A stretch of 64,000 nt of DNA from Archangium lipolyticum. GTDB taxonomy: Bacteria; Myxococcota; Myxococcia; Myxococcales; Myxococcaceae. The notes beneath the pieces were generated by a model. The model searched no databases. It saw only the letters and a list, made by a program, of their open reading frames with translations, and was not told the DNA's origin. Both the position numbers and the translations under genes were made by a program. This document shows positions 35,765 to 44,900 of this stretch, in pieces. Each line of letters begins with the position of its first letter. Position 1 is the stretch's first letter. The stretch spans positions 248,001-312,000 of the forward strand of contig NZ_JANKBZ010000007.1 in assembly GCF_024623785.1 (NCBI RefSeq), written 5' to 3'.

Positions 35765-37384
35765 ATGCTAACGTTCCCGGTCATGCAGCTCATCATGAAT
35801 CCGGGCCAGCTGGATGAGCAGGTCTTCGAGCTTTCCGACGACGCCGTCACGATCGGGCGTACGAAGGAGAGCTCCATCTGCGTGCTTCACAAGAGCCTGT
35901 CGCGGCGGCACGCGCTGCTGCAGCGCGAGGGTGAGCGCCTCTTCCTGATCGACCTGGACAGCAAGAACGGGACGTTCGTCAACGACCTGCGCATCCAACG
36001 CTGCGAGCTGTTCGGGGGAGAGATCTTCCAGTGTGGCGAGGTGCGCTTCAAGCTCGTGCCCCTCTCCCGTGAGGTCGCCCTGGATCTGCTGCCGACGCAG
36101 GTCCAGGCGCTCCAGACCCGGTTCTCTCCCGCCTCGATGGTCGATCTGCTGGAAGCGATGCCCGAGCCCGGGAGCACCACCGCCCTGAAGGTGAAGCACG
36201 GGCGCGCGGAGGACCGGGCCCGGGACAAGCTCCAGGTGCTGCTCAAGGTGAGCCAGCTCCTCTCCTCGCCCGACTCCATCGACGCGCTGATGGAGCGCGT
36301 GCTGCAACTCGTCTTCCAGATCATGCAGGTGGACCGGGCGGCCGTGCTCCTGGTGGATCCCTCCAGCGGCCAGCTGCGTCCCCGGGTGGCGAAGTCCCTG
36401 ACAGGGGAGCTTCCCTCCGGCCAGTTCTACAGCCAGCACATCGTCGACTACGTGCGCACGCACAGCGTGGCGGCGCTCTTCTCCGACGCCCGGGTGGATC
36501 CGCGCCTGGGCAATGCCGACTCGGTCTTCCAGCAGTCCATCCGCTCGTCCATGTGCGCCCCGCTCAAGCCCCGGGACGAGCTGCTGGGGGTGTTGTACGT
36601 GGACAACCTCTCGCGGCCCCACGGCTTCTCCGAGGAGGACCTGGAGTTCCTCACCGCCTTCGCCAACCAGGCCGCCATCGCGCTCGACAACTCGCTCCTC
36701 CGCCAGCGCATCGAGGAGGAGGCCGTGCTGCGCAATACCTATCTGCGCTTCTTCCCCCCGGCCACCCTCAAGAAGCTGCAGCTCACGCGCAGCGCGCCCC
36801 TGGAGGTCATCGAGACGGAGGTGACGATCCTCTTCGCGGACATCTGCCAGTTCACCGCCCTGTCCTCCACGCTCGAGCCCCGGCAGGTGGTGGACCTGCT
36901 CAACGAATACTTCCCGGTGATGGCGGAGATCGTCTTCCGGCACGAGGGGACGTTGGAGAAGTACATCGGTGACGCGCTGATGGCGGTATGGGGGGCGCCG
37001 TTCGCGCACGCCGACGATGTCGACCGGGCCGTGCGCGCGGCGGTGGAGATGCAGCAGGCCCTGGCCGGGTTGAACGAGCGTTGGCGGGCCCAGGGCCGGC
37101 CGGAGATCCAGGTCCACGTGGGCCTCAACACGGGCCGGGTGGCGGCCGGCAACATCGGCTCCGAGCAGTACGTGCAGTACGCCACCATCGGCGACGCCAC
37201 CAACGTCGCGAGCCGGGTGTGCTCCGCCGCCGGAGCGGGGGAGATCTGCCTCACCCACACCACCCTCGAGCGCTGGGTGGAGCGGTCCATTCCCGTCTCG
37301 CCCCTGCCTCCGACGCTGGTGAAGGGCAAGCAGGAGGCGCTGACGCTCTACCGCGTGGAGTGGCGCGGATCGCCCACGGAGTGA
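35765..37384 (+). CDS. Class III adenylate cyclase with FHA and GAF domains
   Basis: A 539-residue soluble cyclase. An FHA domain (about 15-95: TIGRTKESSICVLHKSLSRRHALL, DSKNGTFVN) binds phospho-threonine; a GAF domain follows (about 155-310), then a class III nucleotide cyclase domain (about 335-500). Metal-binding aspartates are in FADICQFT and GDALMAVWG. The base-selecting Lys/Asp positions fit ATP (EKYIGDAL, YATIGDATN), and the transition-state Asn/Arg are in NVASR. It should make cAMP in response to a GAF ligand and to phosphorylated partners bound by FHA. A similar order of domains is known from Myxococcus cyclases. The ATG at 35765 is preferred; TTG 35741 and ATG 35783 are alternatives. 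Confidence 0.9.
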   Translation: MLTFPVMQLIMNPGQLDEQVFELSDDAVTIGRTKESSICVLHKSLSRRHALLQREGERLFLIDLDSKNGTFVNDLRIQRCELFGGEIFQCGEVRFKLVPLSREVALDLLPTQVQALQTRFSPASMVDLLEAMPEPGSTTALKVKHGRAEDRARDKLQVLLKVSQLLSSPDSIDALMERVLQLVFQIMQVDRAAVLLVDPSSGQLRPRVAKSLTGELPSGQFYSQHIVDYVRTHSVAALFSDARVDPRLGNADSVFQQSIRSSMCAPLKPRDELLGVLYVDNLSRPHGFSEEDLEFLTAFANQAAIALDNSLLRQRIEEEAVLRNTYLRFFPPATLKKLQLTRSAPLEVIETEVTILFADICQFTALSSTLEPRQVVDLLNEYFPVMAEIVFRHEGTLEKYIGDALMAVWGAPFAHADDVDRAVRAAVEMQQALAGLNERWRAQGRPEIQVHVGLNTGRVAAGNIGSEQYVQYATIGDATNVASRVCSAAGAGEICLTHTTLERWVERSIPVSPLPPTLVKGKQEALTLYRVEWRGSPTE

Positions 37385-37401
37385 GCCCTCGCGGGCCCTG
37401 C

Positions 37402-39336
37402 TCAACCCACGGCGGCGAGCACCTCGTGCGTCACCGCCAGCAGGGCACGCGCGTTGAAGGGCTTCTCCACCCGGCGATTGGGGACCCGCTCGAGGAAGTC
37501 CTTCGCCTGTGGGGTGAAGGCGCCACCGGTGAGGAAGATGACGCGGCCGGTGAGATCCGGGCGCAGCCGGTGCAGCGCCGCGTGGAAGTCCATCCCGTTC
37601 ATCCGCGGCATCATCAGATCGCACAGGATGAGGTCGAAGCGTTCTCCCGCCTCCAGCAGGGGGAGCACCTCGGCCGCCAGCGTGGTGAGCACCACGTCAT
37701 GGTGGGGTCTCAAGATGCGCTCCACCGCCGAGCACAGCAGGGGCTCGTCGTCGATCACCAGCACGCGGCCTCGTGGCCCTCCCGTGAGGGCCGTGGGCAG
37801 GGTCACCGGAGCGGGTGACTCCCGTAGCGGTGGCGTGGTGGCCACCGGGAGCACCACCTGGAAGGTGCTGCCCCGCCCCAGGTCGCTGTGGACGTGGAGC
37901 TCCCCGCCCATGGCGGTGATGAGGTTGTGGCAGATGGACAGCCCCAGCCCGGTGCCCACCCCTGGCGGTTTGGTGGTGAAGAAGGGATCGAAGACGCGGC
38001 CCAGCAGCTCGGGCGCGATGCCCGTGCCCGTGTCGGAGACCTCCACCGACACCCGCCCTGGCGCGCTCAGGCGCGTGGTGACGCGAATCTCATGGTGGTC
38101 CGCGTCGCCGTCGGAGGGGATGGCCTGGGTGGCGTTGACCAGCAGGTTGAGCAGCACCTGGCCCAGGCGTGAGTCGTTGCCGAGCACCGGTGGCACGTCC
38201 CCGTACTCCTTCACCAGCCGCGCCCGGTGGCGGATCTCCCCGGAGGCCAGGCTGAGCGTGGAGTCCAGCACCTTCTTCACGTCCACCGCCCGGAGCGGCT
38301 CCTGCGTCTCCCGGGAGAACGTCTTGAGGTCTCCGACGATGGTCCGCACCCGGTCCGCGCCCTGCAGCGCCTCGACGAGCGCGGTGGCCACCGACTTCAG
38401 CGGCGCCGGGGAGGGGAGTGCTTCCGCCGGCTCCGCGGGCCAGTGCTCCAGCGTCCGGGCCAGCTCCTCGTGCGCGTAGCCGAGATTCGCCGTGACGTAG
38501 GCCAGCGGGTTGTTGATCTCATGCGCCACGCCCGCCGCCAGCGTGCCCACCGAGGCCATCCGGTCCGTCAGCAGCAGCCGTGCCTGCAGCTGCTTGCGCT
38601 CGGTGACGTCCGGGAACATGGTCACGATGTGGGGTGTGCCCGCGTACTCCGCGATGCCCGTGAAGACGAGCACGTCGCGGATCTCCCCACCCTTCGTGCG
38701 CACGCGCGACTCCACCCCGCGCAGCACCCCCTGCTCCCGGAAGAGCGCGGAGAGCCGATCGTGCTCGATGGGGGTCTCCCACAGGTTCAGCTCCTTCGCG
38801 CTGCGCCAGAGCATCTCCTCGTGCGAGTAGCCAAACAGCCGCGCGCAGGCGTCGTTCACCTCCACGAAGGCACCGCTCTCGCGCGTGGTGATGCAGGTGG
38901 GCACCGGGCTCTCCCGCAGCAGCACCGCGCACAGCCCGTCCAACTCGAAGTCCTCCGGCAATGGCTCCGGGCGCTCCGCGGAACGGCGCTCGGCGAGCCG
39001 CAGCCGGAGCGCGGTCGTGGCCTCGTCCAGGGGCAGCAGCAGGAAGTCATCGGCCCCGGCGTCGAGCAGCGGCTGCAACTGGCCCAGCTGCTCGGGTCTC
39101 GCCAGCAGGAGGATGGAGGATTGCATGCCACGCGGGCAGGCCCGGAGTGCCCGGACGAGCACGAGCCTGTCTCCCCCATCCACTTCGAGCAGCACCAGCG
39201 GAAAGGGGGCCCGCCGGAAGGCGACGATGGCGGCTTCGTCATTGGAGGCCCGCGTCGGCGTCCATCCCAACTGCCGCAGCAGCGTCTCAACGGGCGAGGG
39301 CGCGTGGTTGCCAGACGGCACGAACAGGGCTCGCAT
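37402..39336 (-). CDS. Hybrid histidine kinase, pseudo-receiver-PAS-HisKA-HATPase-REC
   Basis: A 644-residue kinase. The N-terminal ~120 residues fold like a receiver, but the acceptor position reads LLEVDGG, with Glu where the Asp is expected, so it is probably not phosphorylated there. A PAS domain (about 140-250) is followed by a HisKA domain with AHEINNPLAYV (His272), a HATPase domain ([18 protein letters not shown]) and a C-terminal receiver (VIDDEPLL, LCDLMMPRMNG, EKPF). It is soluble. The ATG at 39336 is chosen over an upstream start at 39363 because GGAGAGGAG lies five bases before it. It is convergent with the cyclase gene, with only 17 bases between stops. The partner response pathway is unknown. 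Confidence 0.92.
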   Translation of the reverse strand: MRALFVPSGNHAPSPVETLLRQLGWTPTRASNDEAAIVAFRRAPFPLVLLEVDGGDRLVLVRALRACPRGMQSSILLLARPEQLGQLQPLLDAGADDFLLLPLDEATTALRLRLAERRSAERPEPLPEDFELDGLCAVLLRESPVPTCITTRESGAFVEVNDACARLFGYSHEEMLWRSAKELNLWETPIEHDRLSALFREQGVLRGVESRVRTKGGEIRDVLVFTGIAEYAGTPHIVTMFPDVTERKQLQARLLLTDRMASVGTLAAGVAHEINNPLAYVTANLGYAHEELARTLEHWPAEPAEALPSPAPLKSVATALVEALQGADRVRTIVGDLKTFSRETQEPLRAVDVKKVLDSTLSLASGEIRHRARLVKEYGDVPPVLGNDSRLGQVLLNLLVNATQAIPSDGDADHHEIRVTTRLSAPGRVSVEVSDTGTGIAPELLGRVFDPFFTTKPPGVGTGLGLSICHNLITAMGGELHVHSDLGRGSTFQVVLPVATTPPLRESPAPVTLPTALTGGPRGRVLVIDDEPLLCSAVERILRPHHDVVLTTLAAEVLPLLEAGERFDLILCDLMMPRMNGMDFHAALHRLRPDLTGRVIFLTGGAFTPQAKDFLERVPNRRVEKPFNARALLAVTHEVLAAVG

Positions 39337-39492
39337 GTGCTCCTCTCCGGGACGGGGGGTCATCGTGCTCCGGCCGTCTTACTACGAGCCAGCGGCTGTC
39401 CTGACGGGGCGAGATTCCCCTCCCGGGGAGAGCGCCTCCGAGCTGCCCGGGATGTCCTGGATTGGACGGATTCCGTGGAGTTGGGAAGCGCT

Positions 39493-40488
39493 TTATTGGA
39501 GGTACGACTTGGGAGCCGCCATGCGCGCGAAGGCGGCCTGGGCCTGGAGCCAGCGGTCGATGACATGGAGGAGCCCGTCGAAGGTGTCACGCAGGGCCCA
39601 GGCGCACGCGTCCATGTCGTCCTCGTGCTCCGCGCAGCGTTGGAGTCCGGCGCGGAGGGCCGTCAGCGCGCCGGGACAATCCGGGCGTTCCTGGAGGATC
39701 CGCTCGGCCGCGCGTGCATAGAGGCGGTAGCAGCCCTCGGGGTCTCCGCGGTTGTAGGCGGGAGCGCCGAGCTGGATGGCCTGCATGATGGCGAGGGCGA
39801 TCTCCTCGATGCCATCCGTGGGGCTGCCCTCCAACAGGGAGAGCGGGTGCGTGGGCACCTGTCGCTGGCGGGGGGCCGGAGCCTTCGCCAGGGCGAGCGC
39901 GGAGAGGGGCTGGGACTCGGGCTGGGAGAGCAGCGGCAGCAGGTAGCGCGAGGGGATGACGATGGTGACGGGCCGCCCGTCCGCGAAGGCGCAGGTGGCC
40001 ACGCCCACCAGCGCGCCCGAGGCATCCAGCACCGGACCGCCCGAGGCGTCCTCGGGGAGCGCGGCCTCCAGCTCCAGGAAGGTGAGGGACTCGTCGAGCA
40101 CCTGCACGGCGTGGACCCGCGTCTCCATCAACCCCAGCATGCCCCCGCCAGCGGGCAGGAGGATGAAGAGCGCGTCCCCCTCACCCGGGTGGGACTCGGG
40201 CGCGAGCCGCAGCGGCTCCACCTCGTGCGAGGGCAGCCGCAGCACGGCCAGGTCCCGCTTCTCGTCCAGGGCGATCACCTCTTGCACCTGGAGGAACTGC
40301 TCGTCGGCGAGCACGACGTGGACCTCGTCGGCGCCCGCCACGACGTGCAGGTTGGTGACGAGGTAGCCCTCCGGGGAGACCACGAAGCCGACCCCCTGGC
40401 GGCCCGGCATTTCCAGGATGGCGAGAGCGGGTGCTGCCCGGGCGGCGACTGCCCGAGCAGTGGTGAGATCGGTGTCGACGGTCATCAT
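39493..40488 (-). CDS. Trypsin-like serine protease with helical C-terminal domain
   Basis: A 331-residue protein. Residues about 15-190 form a DegP-type trypsin domain with His in TNLHVV, Asp in KRDLAVL and Ser in EDASGGPV. The usual GNSGGP is replaced by DASGGP, but Ser-Gly-Gly is kept. There is no signal peptide, PDZ domain or membrane segment, so it is probably cytoplasmic. The last 110 residues are helical, with a tetratricopeptide-like stretch (GDPEGCYRLYARAAERIL). It lies 104 bases downstream of the P450 gene on the same strand. Its substrate is unknown. Confidence 0.85.
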   Translation of the reverse strand: MMTVDTDLTTARAVAARAAPALAILEMPGRQGVGFVVSPEGYLVTNLHVVAGADEVHVVLADEQFLQVQEVIALDEKRDLAVLRLPSHEVEPLRLAPESHPGEGDALFILLPAGGGMLGLMETRVHAVQVLDESLTFLELEAALPEDASGGPVLDASGALVGVATCAFADGRPVTIVIPSRYLLPLLSQPESQPLSALALAKAPAPRQRQVPTHPLSLLEGSPTDGIEEIALAIMQAIQLGAPAYNRGDPEGCYRLYARAAERILQERPDCPGALTALRAGLQRCAEHEDDMDACAWALRDTFDGLLHVIDRWLQAQAAFARMAAPKSYLQ

Positions 40489-40592
40489 GGCGGGTCTCCT
40501 GCTTCCCTACAGCATGGACACGCCGGTGGGACCGGGCAGGTACGGGGCCGGGAGCGGCCCGATGGAGGCAGGGCGGGCGACCGGACTCCACC

Positions 40593-41786
40593 TCACTCCG
40601 TGTGCGCCACCAGGGGGAGCCGGATGGGGCCTCGGATGATCAGCGAGGAGTTCCACTTCACCTCTCCGTCCCCGGGAGTCAGCCGGACGAAGCGGGCGAG
40701 CAGCTCCTCCAGGGCCACCCGGGTCTCGATCCGAGACAGGTGGGCACCCAGGCAGAAGTGGGCTCCGTAGCCGAAGGGAAGATTCTGCGGGTTGGGGCGA
40801 TCCATGTCGAAGCGATCGGGATCGGGGAAGTGCGCCTCGTCGCGGTTGCCCGAGGCGATCATGAGCAGCAGCCGCGCCCCCTTGGGGATGCGCGCGCCGC
40901 CGAGCTCCACCTCCTGGGTGGTCATCCGCACGATTCCATGCGCCGGGCAGTGCAGACGCAGCGCCTCCTCGACGAAGCGGGGGATGAGCGAGACGTCCGC
41001 GCGCAGCCGGGCCAGCAGCTCCGGCTCCTCCTGCAACCGCATGAGGCTGAGGCTCAGCAGGTGCACGGTGGTCTCCAGCCCCGCGACGAGGAGCAGGAAC
41101 ATGAAGCCCATCAGCTCCGTCTCCGTCAGCGACTCGCCATCCACCTGGGCCCGCAGCAGATCGCTGAGCAAATCCTCACGGGGCTCCTTGCGGCGGGCCT
41201 CCAGCACCTCGGCGAAGTACTGCCGGGCCTCGTTCACCGTGGCGCGCATCTGCTCGTGCTTCGCGGTGTCGTTGGGGCCGATGCTGGTGAAGTGGGTGAT
41301 GACCTCCACCCACTGCCTGAAGCGCGGATGCAGGGAGGCGGGCAGGCCAGCCATCTCCCCGAGGACGGCCAGGGGGATGCGGAAGGAGAAGGCCTCCACG
41401 AAGTCGATGGACTGGCCCGGGGTCACCGCGGCGACGGCCTCCTTCGCGAGCGCGCGGATGCGCGGCTCCATCCGGCTCAGCATGGAGTGGCCGAAGGCGC
41501 GGCTGACGAGTGCCCGCAGCCGGGTGTGCTCCGGAGGATCCATGACGAGCATGGAGTCGGCGAGCGGGTAGTCGGGTATCCACGCCGGGCGGTAGGTCTG
41601 CCGGATGCCCTCCGAGGAGAAGACCTGGGGGTTCTTCATCACCGTGATGAGGTCGTCGTAGCGCGAGACGGCCCAGAACCCCGCCGGGTCCACCTGGCTC
41701 ACGGGCGCGTTGCGGCGCAGCTCGGCGTAGTAGGGGTAGGGATTGGCCCGCACCTCGGGTGCGAGCAGGTTGATTCGGCTGCTCAT
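40593..41786 (-). CDS. Cytochrome P450
   Basis: A 397-residue soluble bacterial P450. The I-helix oxygen-activation motif is LLVAGLETTVH, the K-helix ExxR is EEALRL, and the heme-binding loop is FGYGAHFCLGAHLSR with the proximal Cys345. The normal length and absence of a membrane anchor fit a class I bacterial P450 that needs a separate ferredoxin and reductase, which are not seen here. The substrate is unknown; such enzymes act on fatty acids, terpenes or polyketides. It is divergent from the uvrA-type gene, with 186 bases between start codons, and upstream of the protease gene. Confidence 0.95.
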   Translation of the reverse strand: MSSRINLLAPEVRANPYPYYAELRRNAPVSQVDPAGFWAVSRYDDLITVMKNPQVFSSEGIRQTYRPAWIPDYPLADSMLVMDPPEHTRLRALVSRAFGHSMLSRMEPRIRALAKEAVAAVTPGQSIDFVEAFSFRIPLAVLGEMAGLPASLHPRFRQWVEVITHFTSIGPNDTAKHEQMRATVNEARQYFAEVLEARRKEPREDLLSDLLRAQVDGESLTETELMGFMFLLLVAGLETTVHLLSLSLMRLQEEPELLARLRADVSLIPRFVEEALRLHCPAHGIVRMTTQEVELGGARIPKGARLLLMIASGNRDEAHFPDPDRFDMDRPNPQNLPFGYGAHFCLGAHLSRIETRVALEELLARFVRLTPGDGEVKWNSSLIIRGPIRLPLVAHTE

Positions 41787-41972
41787 CTGCCTGCCTCGTG
41801 GAGAGAAGAGACGGGGAGCATGCTAGCGCGTCGCCGGGCGCGGGAGGGCCGATTCTGGCGAGCATGGAAGGCGTCCTGACAGGACGGAAAAGGGCAGGTG
41901 GCCAGACTGCCCCGCACCACGTGACGGATTCCGTTGGCGGGCCCGACTTCCGCCGTTAAATCAGCGCCTCCC

Positions 41973-44900
41973 ATGCACAAGACGCACCTCGTTGGAGCCC
42001 GGACCCACAACCTCCAGTCCCTGTCGGTGGACCTCGCCGAGGGAGAGCTGGTGTGCCTCACCGGCGTGTCCGGCTCCGGCAAGTCCAGCCTCGCGCTGGA
42101 CACCCTGTATGCCGAGGGCCAGCGCCGCTTCGTCGAGAGCTTCAGCCCGTATGCCCGGCAGTTCCTCGAGCGGCTGGAGCGGCCCCCGATGGACAACCTG
42201 GAGCCCGTGGCGGCGGGCGTGGCGGTGGACCGGCGCGCGCCGGTGAAGAGCTCGCGCTCCACCGTGGCCACCCTGGCCGACGTGGAGGCGTACCTGTCCG
42301 CGCTCTTCACCCGTGAGGCCATGCCGGTGTGCCCCACGTGTGAGGTCGAGGCGGTGCGCACGGACGCGGGCGTGGCGGCGCGGGCCACCCTCGCCGCCGA
42401 GCCCGAGGTGCTCGCCGTGGTGGCCTTCCCCGTGCGCATCGCGGACACCGCCGAGTTCCTCGACGTGCGCGCGCGGTTGTTGAAGGAGGGCTACCACCGG
42501 CTGGTGGTGCAGGGAGAGGTGCGGGAGTTGGAGTCGCTGCGGCCCTCCGAGGCCACCGACTCCGCCGGCGTGGCGCACGTGGTGGTGGACCGGTTGAAGC
42601 TGGCCGGGTCGCAGCTGAGCCGGGTGACGGCGGCGCTGGAGTCGGCGTGGGCGATGGGCAATGGCGAGGCGGTGGCTTTCACACCCTCGGGCGTCCGGCG
42701 CATCCGCCGGGGCCTGGTGTGCCCCAGGTGCTCGCGTGAGTTCGAGCAGGCCCGGCCTGGCCTCTTCAGCTACCAGTCGCCCACCGGCGCCTGCCCCACG
42801 TGCCGGGGCTTCGGCCGCACCATTGGCATCGACTGGGACAAGGTGGTGCCCAACCCGACGCTGAGCCTGGAGAAGGGGGCCATCCGTCCCTGGTCGGGCA
42901 AGACGTCCGAGTGGGAGCGGAAGATGCTGTTCCGCTACGCGCGCGAGCACGGGATTCCGCTGGACGTGCCCTGGGAGCGGCTCACCCCCGCGCAGCGGGA
43001 GCGGGTGCTGGAAGGGGAGGGTGACTACGACGGCGGCCGTGTCTATCCAGGCGTGCGCGCGTGGTTCCGCTGGATGGAGAGCCGCACGTACAAGATGCAC
43101 GTGCGCGTGCTGCTCTCGCGCTACCGCGCCTATTCGCTGTGCGAGAGCTGCAAGGGCGCGCGTCTCAACGAGTCCGCGCGGGCCTGGCGCGTGGGCGGGC
43201 TGGATCTGGCCGCGTGGCACGGGCTGGAGCTGTCCGAGGCCCGCGAGCGCCTGGACGCCCTGCGGACGCACACCGGCCAGGGCGAGCTGGTGCGCCGCGA
43301 GCTGGCCGGCCGCCTGGGTTATCTGGAACGGGTGGGCCTGGGCTACCTCACGCTGGACCGGCCCGCGCGCACGCTGTCCGGCGGTGAGGCACAGCGTGTG
43401 TCCCTCACCGCGGCGCTGGGGACGTCGCTGACGGGGGCGCTCTTCGTCCTCGACGAGCCCACCGTGGGCCTGCACCCGGCCGACGTGGGACCCCTCACCG
43501 GTGCCATGGCCGAGCTGGCCACCCGGGGCAACATCGCCCTCGTCATCGAGCATGACCCGCTCGTCATCCGCTCCGCCCACCGCGTGTTGGAGCTGGGGCC
43601 CGGGGCCGGCAAGCACGGTGGGAAGCTGTGCTTCGACGGGACGCCGCAGGTGCTGGCGAAGCGCGCGGATCTGCCCACGGGCCGGCTGCTGGCGGGCACC
43701 GAGGACGTGAAGCGCACGCCGCGCGAGCGCACCGGCGAGATCGTGGTGCGCAACGCCCGGGCCCACAACCTCCAGGGTGTCTTCGTGCGCGTGCCGCTGG
43801 GCGTGCTGTGCGCCATCACCGGACCGAGCGGCTCGGGGAAGAGCACCCTGATGGACGAGGTGCTGTACCGCCACCTCGGACGCGCCCTGGGCGAGAAGGA
43901 CGTGGAGGTGCCCGGCGAGGCCGACGGCGTGGACGGCCTGGAGGCGGTGGAGCGCGTCACCTTCGTGGACCAGTCTCCGCTGGGGCGCACCTCGCGAGGC
44001 AACGCGGCCACGTACACCAAGGCGTGGGATCGGATCCGGGATCGCTTCTCCTCCGAGCCCGAGGCCGAGGTGCGTGGCCTCACCTCGGCGCACTTCTCCT
44101 TCAACGTGGACAAGGGTCGCTGCGAGGCCTGCTCGGGCGAGGGCTACGAGACGGTGGAGATGCAGTTCCTCGCGGACGTCTCCCTGCTGTGCCCGGTGTG
44201 CCGGGGCCGGCGCTTCAAGGAGGAGGTGCTGGCCGTCCGGCACCAGGGCCTCTCCGTGGCGGACGTGCTCGAGCTGACCGTGGACGAGGTGCTGGAGCGC
44301 TTCGCCGGTGACAAGGCGCTGGTGCGCGCGCTGGGGCCCGTGTCCCGGCTGGGCCTGGGGTACCTGCCCCTTGGCCAGCCCCTGTCCACCCTGTCCGGTG
44401 GCGAGGCCCAGCGCCTCAAGCTGGCGCGGGCCCTGGCCAGTGAGGCGAAGGGCTCGCTCTTCCTCATCGACGAGCCGAGCGCCGGCCTGCACGACGCGGA
44501 CGTGCGTCAGGTGCTCGCCGCGCTGCACGAGCTGGTGGAGCGTGGCGCGAGCGTCATCGTGGTGGACCATGACCTCGTCGTGATGCGGGGCGCGGACTGG
44601 ATCATCGACCTGGGTCCCGGTGGTGGCCGCAATGGTGGGCGCCTGGTGGCCGAGGGCACCCCGGAGCAGCTCGCCCGGGGGCAGGGCCTCACCGCGGCGG
44701 CGCTGCGCGGGGAATTGAGCACGGCGGTGGTGCCCGGGAAGCGCGGCAAGGGTGCCGCCGAGGTGCCTCCCGCCATCGAGGTGGAGCACGCGCGCGAGCA
44801 CAACCTGCAGGAGGTGTCCTGCCGGATTCCGCTGGGGAAGATGACGGTGGTGACGGGGCCGAGCGGCTCGGGCAAGAGCTCGCTCGTCTTCGACGTGGTG

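Noticed and set aside
37385-37401. Small inverted repeat between the cyclase and kinase stops as a terminator
   Set aside because: The stem is only about four base pairs, too weak to claim.
27247-41786. Diterpene cyclase and P450 considered as one terpene gene cluster
   Set aside because: They are about 12 kb apart, with peptidase, lipoprotein, cyclase and kinase genes between them, and no prenyl synthase nearby.
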